Under the pieces are notes generated by a model. That model did not search any database. It was given only the letters and a program-made list of their open reading frames with translations, and was not told the DNA's origin. Source: Bradyrhizobium diversitatis (lineage in GTDB: Bacteria > Pseudomonadota > Alphaproteobacteria > Rhizobiales > Xanthobacteraceae). From it: a stretch of DNA of 64,000 bases. Numbering within the stretch: the stretch's first letter is position 1; every line of letters begins with the position of its first letter. The DNA lies in NCBI RefSeq assembly GCF_016031635.1, contig NZ_JACEGD010000011.1:1-64000 (forward strand), read 5' to 3'. Shown in pieces: positions 16,172 through 25,070 of the stretch. Made by a program: the position numbers and the translations under genes.

Positions 16172-17800
16172 CTAATTAAACCCCGCCAGCGCCTTTTCCC
16201 ACTCTGGATCATCATACAGCGACGTCACCGCAGCACTGCCACCAGCGCTCGCTCTGTTCGTCGCCATGGCCGCAGCGACGGCGCCGTCTATGCTCAGCCA
16301 TTTCTTCTGCTTGCTGAACCGCACAATGTGCCCGGCCGCGTTCGTCTCGGCTTCAACGTTGGCAAAGCAGAATCGCAGTACCGGGTGGCCGCCGTGCTTG
16401 AACTTTCGGCCGATGATGGCGCGCTGCAATTCGGCAATCGCTGGCATCATGCTCAACGAGCCCTGACGGTGCTCAATCGCCGGCAAGCCATCCTCTAGGA
16501 GATTGTTGAGCAGGTTGCGCGCCATTGCGGGGTCGCAGGCGATCTCCTGCACTGAATAGGTCTGGCAAAGCTCGCGGATGCGTTCCTCAACGCGCCGGAA
16601 ATCAATCACGTTACCTGACGTCGCTTCGATCAGTCCGCGCTTGGCCCAATCGAGGTACGGCGCCCCTGTAGCCTCTTGCCGCTGGCGCAAGTTGTCGGCC
16701 GGGCAGAAGAAGAAAGGCACGACGGTATAGTCATCGCCATCACGGAAGCATGCGACCACGACGCTGAGGTCGATGGACGAACTAAGGTCGACGCCAAGCC
16801 AGCAAGGCTCGCCGGCCAACGCAGCAAGATCGATCGCGCCTGCACCTTCGTCATAGGTCAGCATATCGACGAAGGGCGACGTGCTGCTGTCCTCCCAGAT
16901 GTTGAGCTTGTATCGCTTCAGGCTGCTGCGCTCGGTCGGATTGTCCTTGGCGCGCGTTACGTGGCGCCTGAAGCCCTGCAGGGACGGATAGCCGTGCGCG
17001 CTGCCTGGATTGACGCGGCGCCAGACTTGCTCGGAGGTGTAGTCGCAATCCGGTTCGGCCTCGAACAAGACGGGGAGGGTAGTGGGGTCGACGATCTCGC
17101 CGCGAGCAATCTTGCGTGCTCGGTCTATGATCTCATGGCCGATATTGTCCGTGCCGCGCCCCGCTGTGGTCGTTACGACGAGCAAGCTGTTATCGATCTT
17201 ATCGAGACCGTTGGTCAAAACCGTCCAGAGATCTTTGCCGCGCCAAATATGGGTCTCGTCTGCGAGCACGAAGGCGGGCGTGCGACCCTCGGAGGAGGGC
17301 GCGTCGGCCGAAATGATCTCAAGCTCGACACTGTCCTTCGGATAGGAGATTTTCTTCGCGCTGTTGAAGGCGTCGTAAACCTTCGTGGCCTTCACCAGCC
17401 GCTTGTCGGCCTGGACGATGCCACGCGCCTCTTTGAAGGCGATGCCGGCTTGTTTTCTGTCGCTGGCCGAGAAGATGGTCTCGCTGCCGGGCATTCGCTC
17501 AGGGCCAATGGTGTGCAGCAACGCGAGCGCGGCACCGAGGCTGGTCTTTCGATTGCCTCTAGGCAGGAGCATTACCACGGTGTTGACGATGCGTCGGCCG
17601 TCCTCATGGCGAGGACCATAGACGCGCCGGACAACCCGCTCTTGCCAGGCATCCAACTGGAACGCCTTACCCGGCAACGTGCTCTTGGGATGCTTCAGAA
17701 GGCGCAGGAACGTTACGGCGCGCTCGCCATAGCCGAACGGGTCAGGAATCTCGCTGCCGTCATAGATCCACGCCGGAAATGTGCTCGCCGAAATATGCAT
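16172..17800 (-). CDS. Phage terminase large subunit (TerL)
   Basis: A 542-residue DNA-packaging motor protein. The ATPase half has a phage-type Walker A, LPRGNRKTS (about residues 79-87), and a Walker B ending in acidic residues, FVLADETHIW. Motif III is seen in LLVVTTTAGRG. The nuclease half has the metal-binding Asp in CWLGVDLSSSIDLSVV and a conserved basic/acidic C-terminus. Length is normal. The chosen ATG at 17800 lies 4 bases after the tape-measure stop, with GGAG upstream; the frame is open further but overlaps the tape-measure gene. No small terminase or portal gene is nearby, which is unusual. Confidence 0.9.
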   Translation of the reverse strand: MHISASTFPAWIYDGSEIPDPFGYGERAVTFLRLLKHPKSTLPGKAFQLDAWQERVVRRVYGPRHEDGRRIVNTVVMLLPRGNRKTSLGAALALLHTIGPERMPGSETIFSASDRKQAGIAFKEARGIVQADKRLVKATKVYDAFNSAKKISYPKDSVELEIISADAPSSEGRTPAFVLADETHIWRGKDLWTVLTNGLDKIDNSLLVVTTTAGRGTDNIGHEIIDRARKIARGEIVDPTTLPVLFEAEPDCDYTSEQVWRRVNPGSAHGYPSLQGFRRHVTRAKDNPTERSSLKRYKLNIWEDSSTSPFVDMLTYDEGAGAIDLAALAGEPCWLGVDLSSSIDLSVVVACFRDGDDYTVVPFFFCPADNLRQRQEATGAPYLDWAKRGLIEATSGNVIDFRRVEERIRELCQTYSVQEIACDPAMARNLLNNLLEDGLPAIEHRQGSLSMMPAIAELQRAIIGRKFKHGGHPVLRFCFANVEAETNAAGHIVRFSKQKKWLSIDGAVAAAMATNRASAGGSAAVTSLYDDPEWEKALAGFN

Positions 17801-17804
17801 CAGC

Positions 17805-18411
17805 TCACAAACTCCGACCGGACCTCGCCCGCCTGACAGCATCAACCACCCTGCCGGGTAGTTCCGCGTTCTGCTGAGCCATAGCCGCCTTGATGAGCGC
17901 CACCGTCTTCTCGCTAGCGTCGCCCTGAATAACGACCGAGCCGCTGTGAACTGTGACACCGCCGCCACCACCACCATTCCTGAGAATGTCATTCGGGATG
18001 ACCTGCGAGCCGCGCGGGATGTTCAACAGCTCTGGGCCACGTTCGCCTACGATGGACAGCCCGCCTGGCGCGAAGTCTGTGCCCTTTGCGAACTTCGGGA
18101 AAAGCTGCGAGCCGACCTGGATGGTGTCGACGGCACCCCCACCGCCACCCCCGAACAAGCTGCCAAGACTAAACCCCCCACCACCCGAGCCTCCAAACGC
18201 CGACGCCCACAATTGGTCTGCCGCCATCGAGGCGAGTTTGTCGGAGATCTTGCTTAGTGCGTTCAGCCCGGCGGACTGCAGTGCATCCATCGCCGATGCC
18301 CCGTTCCGGATCTCCTGGGTAAAGTCGCTGAAGACCCCACGCGTGATGTCCTGGCCAATCTGTCCGATCTGCTGCATGGATTGAACCATGCGCAGCGCGG
18401 CGGCTTCGCTG
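17805..18411 (-). pseudogene. Tape-measure protein, C-terminal part (separated by inversion)
   Basis: From the breakpoint at 18411/18408 the minus strand encodes 201 residues, SEAAALRMVQSMQQIGQIGQ onward. Glycine-rich stretches (FGGSGGGG, LFGGGGGGA), FAKGTDFAPGGLSIVGERGPELLNIPRGSQVIPN and a C-terminal helix follow. GPELLNIPRGSQVI is the hallmark of the phage tail tape-measure C-terminal domain. There is no start codon or ribosome-binding site suited to independent translation. The missing N-terminal 513 residues are on the plus strand at 19695-21233, and the two parts join in frame when 18408-21233 is flipped. Confidence 0.85.
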
Positions 18412-18749
18412 AGATCGTAAGAAAGATGAAGGCGCAGTCGCTCAATCACTTCGTATTCCCAGGCGTGCGCGCCAACCGGCCCATCTCCGATATGACGTTC
18501 GGCAAGGTCATAACCGCCCACGGCGGTGGCGACGCGACCACGCACGGTTTCCGCAGCACATTTAAGGACTGGGCCACTGAGGAGACCGAGCACGAGAACT
18601 ACGTCTCCGAGGCCGCACTGGGTCATGCTGCCGGTGATGCCGTTGAGCGGGCCTATCGCCGAGGCGACGCCCTGAAGAAGCGCCGGGCGCTGATGGATGA
18701 CTGGGCGCGATATCTGGCCGGCGATTCACCCGCAAAAGCTGCCGCTTAA
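18408..18749 (+). pseudogene. Tyrosine integrase, C-terminal catalytic part (separated by inversion)
   Basis: Plus-strand residues AEIVRKMKAQSLNHFVFPG through the end form the C-terminal half of a P4-type tyrosine recombinase. They include the His-x-x-Arg box (ATTHGFRSTFKDWA), the LGH motif (EAALGHAAGDAVERAYRRGD) with the nucleophilic Tyr in ERAYRR, and the typical MDDWARYLAG tail. The N-terminal part with the first catalytic Arg is on the minus strand at 21230-22106. Joining at gctg gives ERAVAEIVRKM in frame. As it stands the integrase cannot be made. Confidence 0.88.
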
Positions 18750-18970
18750 TCGTGTCGATGACTACTGCAACACAAAACCCGCACGATAGAAAAAAATAAA
18801 GGTGCGGTGTTCGCGTTGCAGTTTGCAACAGTGTCGTACATATTGGTGACGCCTACGCGGCTTCAGCCGCAAGCGTGATTGGCCCTTCTGCCGAGCGCTA
18901 TCGGTTCTCTCGATGGCCCTGACGGGGATCACCTCCCCCAGGCTGCCCATCCGACCAGACCTCAATCAAA

Positions 18971-19210
18971 ATGCACAACACGAATCCGCTTGCTGGCGAG
19001 CCATCGCTAGTCAGTATCAAACACGCCTGCGAACTCACTTCGCTGTCGCGTACGATGATCAACCGCTACCGAGCGGAAGGCCGCTTCCCTGCTGCCGTTC
19101 CGCTCGGGGATAAAAGAATCGCTTTCGTTAAATCGGAAGTTTCGGAATGGATAGCTGAGCGCATTGCTGCGCGCGGCGTGAACGACAATGTCAAAGTGGA
19201 GGCCGCATAA
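18971..19210 (+). CDS. AlpA-family phage regulator / excisionase-like protein
   Basis: A 79-residue protein with a winged helix-turn-helix of the AlpA/MerR-like type: SIKHACELTSLSRTMINRYRAEGRFPAAVPLGDKRIAFVKSEVSEWIAERIAAR. AlpA proteins activate integrase expression or act as excisionase in P4-like elements. In the restored orientation it would lie directly downstream of the integrase, separated by about 220 bases (18750-18970) in which I see no gene. That stretch contains a locally AT-rich patch (gaaaaaaataaa near 18790) that may hold its promoter. Confidence 0.85.
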   Translation: MHNTNPLAGEPSLVSIKHACELTSLSRTMINRYRAEGRFPAAVPLGDKRIAFVKSEVSEWIAERIAARGVNDNVKVEAA

Positions 19211-19212
19211 CC

Positions 19213-19431
19213 ATGACCGGCGATATAACTGGACGTGACCACTACATCCTCACGGAAGCCCTCGCTACCGCCATAGTTACTCTCTCGCAGATGAAGCACC
19301 CGCCCGAGAGCAACATCGCGAACATGAAGGAGATTCTCGCCGAGTGGTATCCGGACGGCGGCTTCGCACCTTCGATCGCAATCGCCGAGAGGCGGTTCGA
19401 GATGCTGTCGAATGGTGGGGAGGCCGCGTGA
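19213..19431 (+). CDS. Small island protein of unknown function
   Basis: A 72-residue protein (MTGDITGRDHYILTEALATA...) starting 2 bases after the alpA stop and overlapping the next ATG by one base. It is mostly helical, with IANMKEILAEWYPDGGFAPSIAIAERRFE in the C-terminal half. No family recognised. The tight packing shows that it belongs to the alpA-to-tape-measure operon. Confidence 0.65.
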   Translation: MTGDITGRDHYILTEALATAIVTLSQMKHPPESNIANMKEILAEWYPDGGFAPSIAIAERRFEMLSNGGEAA

Positions 19432-19652
19432 TGGATGGCCTGATATATGGCGATTCTCGCATTCGCCGCCGGCTCAAATCGGCTGGCCTCCGGCTCAAGA
19501 GAAAGGGCGATGGATACATGGTTCTCGATGACCGCAACATCGTCTTCCTCGGATGCCATCGGCGGTGGCATGGACGTGGACGAAGCCTTCGCACTCGTGA
19601 AGGAGCATGTCACGGGCAAACCTCTTGCGGCCAACGCCCTCATTGCCAGTGA
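19431..19652 (+). CDS. Small island protein of unknown function (possibly frame-disrupted C-terminus)
   Basis: A 73-residue frame with start overlapping the previous stop (tgatg). The N-terminal 45 residues (DSRIRRRLKSAGLRLKRKG then YMVLDDRNIVFLG) look like genuine basic-helix protein. The C-terminal part (HRRWHGRGRSLRTREGACHG) looks like translation of another gene's frame. A better C-terminal frame starts at 19570. Either two overlapping genes or an old frameshift. Confidence 0.5.
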   Translation: MDGLIYGDSRIRRRLKSAGLRLKRKGDGYMVLDDRNIVFLGCHRRWHGRGRSLRTREGACHGQTSCGQRPHCQ

Positions 19653-19695
19653 AGTGATCTCCGCGCTCTTCGTCGGCGTGGCGGAGGCTGCCTGA
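19570..19695 (+). CDS. Small protein preceding tape measure
   Basis: A 41-residue frame MDVDEAFALVKEHVTGKPLA... ending GVAEAA. Its stop shares one base with the ATG of the tape-measure gene. The amino-acid composition looks coding, but there is no strong ribosome-binding site and it overlaps the preceding frame by 83 bases. The in-frame region extends back to 19447. Confidence 0.45.
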   Translation: MDVDEAFALVKEHVTGKPLAANALIASEVISALFVGVAEAA

Positions 19696-21233
19696 TGGCG
19701 GGCCCCTCGCTAATCATTCCGGTCGGCGCGGATATTCGTCAATTTCAAAAGTCGATGAATGAGACTACCAGCCTCGCTACCAAGGCGACACTGGCGATCA
19801 CAAAGCAAACGATTCAAATGTCCGCCGGCTTCCTGGCATCGCAGGGCGCAGCAGGAGCGGCGGCGCTGGCCTTCGGTCGGCTGCTGGGCGCGGCGGCCCC
19901 TGTGTTGCTGGCGATCACGGCTGTCCGTGATGCCTTCAAATTGATGGGCTACGCCACCGAGCTTGCGAAGGAAAAAATTGCGGAGTTCAACCAGGTAACG
20001 GCCGACGCGACCGCGACCGGCTTCAGCACTGAGTTCTTCCAGCGCATCACGAAGTCGGGCGGTGAGGCGCGGGACAGGGTCAACGACCTGACCGAGGCCC
20101 TGAAGCGATTTAACGACCAGTCGACGGACAAGCTTGGCGGCAGCGCTTTGCAAAAGCGGCTCGACGAACTGCAGAAGGTAGGCAACTTCCCAGGCACGGC
20201 TATCGGCGGCAATGATGCTGAGGGCAAGCTCCGAAGCGTGGTGGCTTTGATAGACGATGCTCTGCAAAAAGGACAACGCCTCGCCGCTCTCGACCTGGCT
20301 GAAACGGCTTTCGGCCCGAAGGTTGCGGCGGCCCTGCGTGCCAATAGCGGCTACCTGGCAGACATGCTCCAGCGCGCCGACGCGGTCAACAAGACGCAGC
20401 TGATTTCCGACGAAGACCTGGGCCGCGCCCAGGATCTGCAACGCCGCATGGACGCCGCCCAGAAGATCCTCGCCGATAAATGGAAGCCCGTTCAGGACGA
20501 CATTGCCAAGCTGGGAATGAATTATCATGAGTCCTGGGTGGCCATCACCGAGGATTTGGCATCGGCGGTCGGATACGCGACGCAGCTATACAGCGCCCTC
20601 GGAAAGGTGCCAGATTGGTTTGCAAACCGGATCGGTGGCGCATCTGTCTGGAAGTCTATCACCGAGGCGACGACGACTCCTGAGAGCCGCAAGGCGTCTG
20701 AGGATTACTACGGCATCACAAAAGACCCTCGCGATGTTCAGATGGCCCCCGCTACTGACAAGCTCGGCGCGGCCCTCAAAAACTACGCCGCCGTAACCGC
20801 AGCAATGCGACAAGCACAGGATGTTGCGACCGCAGTTCGCGGGGATACGTCCAAGGATACCGCCAAGAAAACTGAAGAGCAGGCCGACGCGTATGATCGG
20901 GCCAGCGAAGCAATCGAGAAGCACATCGCTCGCCTGGGCGCAGATGCGAACGCACAGGGGCTCGGTGCTGCCGCCCAAGCTCAGATGCGCGCTGAGGCAC
21001 AACTGACGACCGCGGCGATGCAGGCTTACGGCAAGGTCACGCCACAGGTAGCTGCCGAAATCTCCGACTTCGCCAAGCGCACGGGCGAGGCGGCTGCAGC
21101 GCTGGAGAAGGCCAAGGTCGCGGCTTCGATTGAGTTTGGCGCTAAGACCGCCTTCCTCACCGCGGACGATCTCAGCATCGCCCGCCAGCTTGCTGGCATA
21201 TACGGCAACGACGTAACGGCGGCTCTCGGCAGC
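19695..21233 (+). pseudogene. Tape-measure protein, N-terminal part (separated by inversion)
   Basis: 513 residues beginning MAGPSLIIPVGADIRQFQKSMNE, the usual N-terminus of tail tape-measure proteins, with a hydrophobic/helical region (LASQGAAGAAALAFGRLLGAA) and long helical segments. After codon GGC AGC at 21228-21233 the frame runs on to 21341, but only through antisense integrase sequence (about 35 spurious residues). The native C-terminus lies on the minus strand at 17805-18411. The reconstructed protein is 713 residues. Tape-measure proteins set tail length and help DNA entry. Confidence 0.85.
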
Positions 21234-22106
21234 AACCGCGCGCTCGCAGAGCGGGACACGAAGCTCTCTGCGCTCCTTGGTACGCGCCTCGGGGATAGTC
21301 CATGTTGCGGCATCCAGGTCAAACTCAGCCCACACGGCTAGGCGGGTCTCAGCGCTTCGCGTGGTGGTCAGGACAAGGAACTCCAGCGCTCGCGCCGTTA
21401 TCGTGTCGGTGCTGCGGAGTCGCTTCATGAAGGCCGGCGCATCCTTGTAGGGGAGGGCCTCATGGTGGCCGCGCGTCGACTCGTCCGGCTTGTGAAGGAC
21501 GTGCTCCAGATTGCCCTTCCACGCGGCCGGATTCTCGCCGCTGCGCAACCCCTCTACCTTGGCTGCGTCCAAGACGCGCTCAATGCGCCACCGGAGTTTT
21601 TCCGCCGTCTCCTGTTTCGTGCCCCAGAGCGGGCGCACAGCCGCCAGCACGTCATGGATGTCGATGTCCGCAAGCGCCTTGTCGCGCATCGCCTTGACGT
21701 GGTTGGTCAGCGTGTTCCGCCAGCCGGCCTCGGTCTTGGCGCCCCGCCACCGCCCGGCCTGCACGGCGGCGTCTATGTAGGCGTCGGCATACTGGCCGAA
21801 CGTCATCACACCGGCCGCCACTTTGGCCGCCTCGATCGCCTCAACGGCCCGGTGGGCGATTGGATCAATGCCGCGCCGGAGCAGGGCGCGGGCTGCTTCG
21901 GCCCTCTGGCGCGCCTCTCCGAGCCCCACAGTGTGCAACGGCCCGATACCCATTTCCCGGCGCTTGCCGCCGAAGCGGTAGTCTAAGATCCAGTATCGGC
22001 CGTTGCCATTGGTGACCAGCCATAGGCCACCGCCATCGCGCAGTTTCGCGGCCTTGTTGGCAGCGATAGCCTTCACCGTGAGCGCATTTAAAGTGTGGCT
22101 CCCCAT
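21230..22106 (-). pseudogene. Tyrosine integrase, N-terminal part (separated by inversion)
   Basis: 292 residues of a P4-type integrase. It starts MGSHTLNALTVKAIAANKAA with the DUF4102-type domain (LRDGGGLWLVTNGNGRYWILDYRF, GIGPLHTVGLGEAR), then the core-binding domain, then the first part of the catalytic domain with its Arg (LVLTTTRSAETRLAVWAEFDLD) and TIPEARTKERRELRVPLCERAVA. Beyond the breakpoint the frame continues only through antisense tape-measure sequence. The catalytic remainder is on the plus strand at 18408-18749. The gene reads away from the right attachment site 162 bases upstream. Confidence 0.88.
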
Positions 22107-22267
22107 TTCGACCCCGCTGGCTTCCCCGCTTTTTCCCCGCTATTGGGGTGTGCGCTAGCAGTAACCGCTATGGGCGACATGGGCAAGGCGCTTAGTATAT
22201 GTCTGCGAAATAACGGCTTTTCCGCTTGTCCATGCTGCACACATTGCCACCATGGACTTGAACGAAT

Positions 22268-22286
22268 ATCCAGCCCGGGGAGCCAA
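22268..22286 (+). repeat. attR: 19-bp direct repeat of tRNA-Asn 3' end
   Basis: atccagcccggggagccaa, identical to 15175-15193, marking the right end of the island. The 206 bases from here to the next gene hold no gene that I can support. Confidence 0.88.
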
Positions 22287-22492
22287 ATTTTGCCGACAAT
22301 TCAGTGATTTACACCCGCATCCTAATGCGGGCGATCTTCTTAGCCTGATTTTGGAGTACGGCCTCCGTAATCCAGCGTGGAATCACGCTTGAACAGATGT
22401 GTGCGCGGGCGCGGTGGCGCCATGCGGACGGCGCCAAATCGACTCAATTCAAATCGAGCATTGACCCGCCGGACATTTACGGAGCTTATTCC

Positions 22493-22672
22493 ATGTCAGA
22501 CATTCAGGCCGACCGTTCTCTCATGGCCCCCTCGATTCTGCCGGCCGACGTTCCCGAACTCAGCGACGACGAATGCATCGCCCGTCTGGCGCGCGCGGTC
22601 GAGACGCCGGATTCGGCACGGCTGGACGAGGTCGCCGCTCTGATCGGCCGCCTCGCGGTGGCGATCGAGTAG
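22493..22672 (+). CDS. Small hypothetical protein
   Basis: A 59-residue acidic protein beginning MSDIQADRSLMAPSILPADV, with GGAG 8 bases before the ATG. A helix-rich tail (DECIARLARAVETPDSARLDEVAALIGRLAVAIE) follows. Probably chromosomal, just outside the island. No family recognised. Confidence 0.6.
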   Translation: MSDIQADRSLMAPSILPADVPELSDDECIARLARAVETPDSARLDEVAALIGRLAVAIE

Positions 22673-22811
22673 GACTGGTCGATCCTCCGATTGGGCAGTT
22701 GCGGAAGCCTTGGTCTCCCGGGGCCAACGGCCATGTTGCGTTTTGACCGAGCATGCTCCAAAGATGCCGCGAATTTCTTCCGCGGCATCGTCCGCATTGC
22801 AGGGTCCGCAA

Positions 22812-23474
22812 ATGTCCGGTTTCTCGACCGCGCGCCAGAAAATGGTCGATGGCCAGGTGCGCACCAGTGACGTCACCGATCGTCGTGTTCTCGATGCCAT
22901 GCTCACGGTTCCGCGCGAGGCCTTCGTGCCTGCCGCCCGGCAGGCGCTGGCCTATCTCGATCTCGACCTCGACGTGAGCGAAGGCGGCGCCAAGCGGTTC
23001 CTGATCAAGCCGGCGCTCACCGGCAAGCTGCTTCAGGCCGCCGAAATCGGCGAGGGCGACAGCGTGCTGGTCGTCGGCTGCGCCACGGGCTACCTCGCGG
23101 CGCTGACCGCCAAGCTTGCGCGGCAGGTCGCCGCGACCGAGTGCGATTCGGCCTTGGCCGCGAAAGCCAAGGATGCCTTCACCGCCCTGGGGCTTGCCAA
23201 TGCCACCTGCCGGGCGGCGGCGTGCCCCGAAGGGGAACCCTCTGCCGCTCCCTATGACGTCATCGTCCTCAACGGAGCGGCCGAGGTGATGCCGGAAGCC
23301 CTGCTCGGGCAGCTGAAGGAGGGGGGGCGTCTGGTGGGGGTGTCGGCCGAATCCAGGCCGCCGCGGGCCATGATCGTGACCCGTACCCACGGTGAATTCG
23401 GCCATCGGGCCCTGTTCGATGCTGCAGCCCCGGTCCTTCCCGGGCTGGAACGGGCCGCCGCCTTCGTGTTCTGA
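22812..23474 (+). CDS. Protein-L-isoaspartate O-methyltransferase-like protein
   Basis: A 220-residue PCMT-family protein, SAM-dependent. ARQKMVDGQVRTSDVTDRRVLDAM and VPREAFVP are the conserved N-terminal segments of the family. The SAM motif I is VLVVGCATGYLAALTAKLA, diverged from the usual GTGSGY. Motif II region is PYDVIVLNGAAE. ATG 22812 is chosen because homology begins there; the upstream extension looks non-coding. In alphaproteobacteria this shortened variant is often found just before the TolC-type gene, as here. Catalytic activity as a repair enzyme is uncertain. Confidence 0.8.
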   Translation: MSGFSTARQKMVDGQVRTSDVTDRRVLDAMLTVPREAFVPAARQALAYLDLDLDVSEGGAKRFLIKPALTGKLLQAAEIGEGDSVLVVGCATGYLAALTAKLARQVAATECDSALAAKAKDAFTALGLANATCRAAACPEGEPSAAPYDVIVLNGAAEVMPEALLGQLKEGGRLVGVSAESRPPRAMIVTRTHGEFGHRALFDAAAPVLPGLERAAAFVF

Positions 23475-23677
23475 GGGGCCAAAGCCCGCCAAAATCCCGT
23501 TCCGAATCAGAAGTGTGGCAGGGATGCTGCACGTGAAGAGTTTCCGCTGAGAACCACCCTCGGGTAGTTCCGTCGCGCTTGCCCCCGTCCTATGTTGCAG
23601 CGGGGCGATGACTCCTCGTAGACGGTAAACCCAGCTCGTGGGCACGGGGTGGGCGTTAGATGAACGGAATTTAAGGG

Positions 23678-25063
23678 ATGCATGGGGTGAAGCTCTTCAC
23701 CGGAGCTGCGGTTTCGGTCCTGCTGCTGGCGCTTGCCGGGCCGACGCCTGCCTTGGCGGAGACGATGGAAGGCGCGCTCGTGCGTGCCTATCAGGACAAT
23801 CCGCAGCTCAACGCGCAGCGCGCCCAGGTGCGTGTGACCGACGAAAACGTGCCTCAGGCACTGTCCGGGTATCGCCCGAGAGTTTCGCTGACTGCGAGCG
23901 CCGGCTATCAATATCAGGACATATTGAGCGCGCCGGGCACTGGACCGATCAACGGGACGACCGTCCCCCGCAGCGCCGCCGTTACCATTCAGCAGTCTCT
24001 GTACAACGGCAACCAAACCGCCAACCGGGTTCGGGGCGCAGAGCATCAGGTCTCCGGCGCGCGCGAGGGGCTGCGCAATCTCGAGCAAAGTGTTCTGTTC
24101 TTGGCGGCGCAGACGTACATGGACTATCTGCGCGATTCGGCGACGGTCGAGGTCAACAAGAGCAACGTCCGGGTCCTCGAGCAGACGTTGAAGCAGACCC
24201 GCGACCGCTTCAACGTCGGCGAAGTCACTCGCACCGACGTGGCGCAATCGGAAGCGCAGTTGGCTGCAGGACGAACGTTGGAGCAGCAGTCCGAGGCCAC
24301 GCTGACGGCGACGCGCGCGACCTATCGCCGTGTGATCGGCAACGACCCTGTCAACCTTGCGCCCGGCTCGCCGGTGGATCGTTTGCTGCCGCCGTCGCTG
24401 GCAAAAGCGGTCGAGCTTGCGCTTATTGAGAACCCGACAGTCACAGCAGCGATGTTCGGCATCGATGTCGCTTATATGAGCGTGAAGATCAATGAAGGCG
24501 CGCTGCTGCCGACGGTCACATTGCAAGCGACCGCCCAGCAGGCAAACGAACAGACTTTGATTCAAAACAGGGCGTTCAGCGCCTCTGCTGTCGCGCAAGC
24601 TTCGTGGCAGCTCTATGCGGGCGGCTCCGAATATTCCCTGATCCGGCAGTCCAAGGAGACGCTGGCCCAGCAGCGTCTTACGCTTGATCAGACTCGTGAC
24701 CAGGCTCGCGCTGACACCGCATCTGCCTGGGGCCTGCTCCAGGCATCCAAAGCGCAGGTGACGTCCGCACAAGCCCAGGTGACGGCATCCGAGATCGCGC
24801 TGAACGGTGTGCGCGAGGAGGCAAAGGCCGGGCAGCGCACCACGCTCGACGTTCTCAATGCGCAGCAGGCGCTGGTCAACGCCCGCATCAATCTCGTGAA
24901 CGCGCAGCATGATCGCGTTGTGAATTCCTACAGGGTCCTCAGTACCATTGGCCGCCTGTCGCCGCAGGTGCTTGGTCTGCGGACCACAACCTACGACCCC
25001 AGCGTTCACTATCATCAGGTACGCGACAGCTGGGCCGGCGTGCGTACGCCCGACGGGCGCTGA
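23678..25063 (+). CDS. TolC-family outer-membrane efflux/secretion protein
   Basis: A 461-residue outer-membrane channel of the TolC type used by type I secretion and RND pumps. A Sec signal peptide (VKLFTGAAVSVLLLALAGPTPALA) precedes the mature N-terminus AETMEGALVRAYQDNPQLNAQRA, the standard start of TolC repeats. The two homologous halves are visible, including NVGEVTRTDVAQSEAQLAAGR and the related second-half EAKAGQRTTLDVLNAQQALVNARI. Length is normal. It is monocistronic, with 200 bases upstream (23475-23677) free of genes. Confidence 0.92.
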   Translation: MHGVKLFTGAAVSVLLLALAGPTPALAETMEGALVRAYQDNPQLNAQRAQVRVTDENVPQALSGYRPRVSLTASAGYQYQDILSAPGTGPINGTTVPRSAAVTIQQSLYNGNQTANRVRGAEHQVSGAREGLRNLEQSVLFLAAQTYMDYLRDSATVEVNKSNVRVLEQTLKQTRDRFNVGEVTRTDVAQSEAQLAAGRTLEQQSEATLTATRATYRRVIGNDPVNLAPGSPVDRLLPPSLAKAVELALIENPTVTAAMFGIDVAYMSVKINEGALLPTVTLQATAQQANEQTLIQNRAFSASAVAQASWQLYAGGSEYSLIRQSKETLAQQRLTLDQTRDQARADTASAWGLLQASKAQVTSAQAQVTASEIALNGVREEAKAGQRTTLDVLNAQQALVNARINLVNAQHDRVVNSYRVLSTIGRLSPQVLGLRTTTYDPSVHYHQVRDSWAGVRTPDGR

Positions 25064-25070
25064 TCCTCCT

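Larger units (their letters stand above)
18408..21233. other. Inverted 2.82-kb segment
   Basis: The left end cuts the tape-measure gene (C-terminal part left outside) and the right end cuts the integrase gene (N-terminal part left outside). Each end shows the reciprocal exchange. The junctions share only the 4-bp inverted match gctg (18408-18411) and cagc (21230-21233). Flipping the segment restores both reading frames exactly (404 and 713 residues) without loss or gain of bases. Confidence 0.88.
15175..22286. mobile_element. tRNA-Asn-integrated phage-related island (7.1 kb)
   Basis: Bounded by a perfect 19-bp direct repeat that is the 3' end of tRNA-Asn. It carries a P4-type tyrosine integrase (split by an inversion), an AlpA-like regulator, small orphan genes, a tape-measure gene (split by the same inversion), a terminase large subunit, a ribbon-helix-helix protein, a repeat protein and one orphan. 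Head, portal, protease, tail-tube, lysis and replication genes are absent. Many genes are AT-richer and less codon-biased than the flanking chromosome. Restored to its pre-inversion state, int through terL would be read leftward. Confidence 0.9.

Noticed and set aside
20586..21229. Apparent C-terminal extension of the integrase N-terminal fragment
   Set aside because: It is antisense tape-measure sequence created by the inversion, not native integrase.
18408..21233. Site-specific invertible switch with recombinase inverted repeats
   Set aside because: I compared the two joints and found only a 4-bp inverted match with scattered identity beyond it, and no dedicated invertase gene; a simple microhomology inversion fits better, though toggling is not excluded.
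21234..21341. Apparent C-terminus of the tape-measure N-terminal fragment
   Set aside because: Antisense integrase sequence read through the inversion joint.
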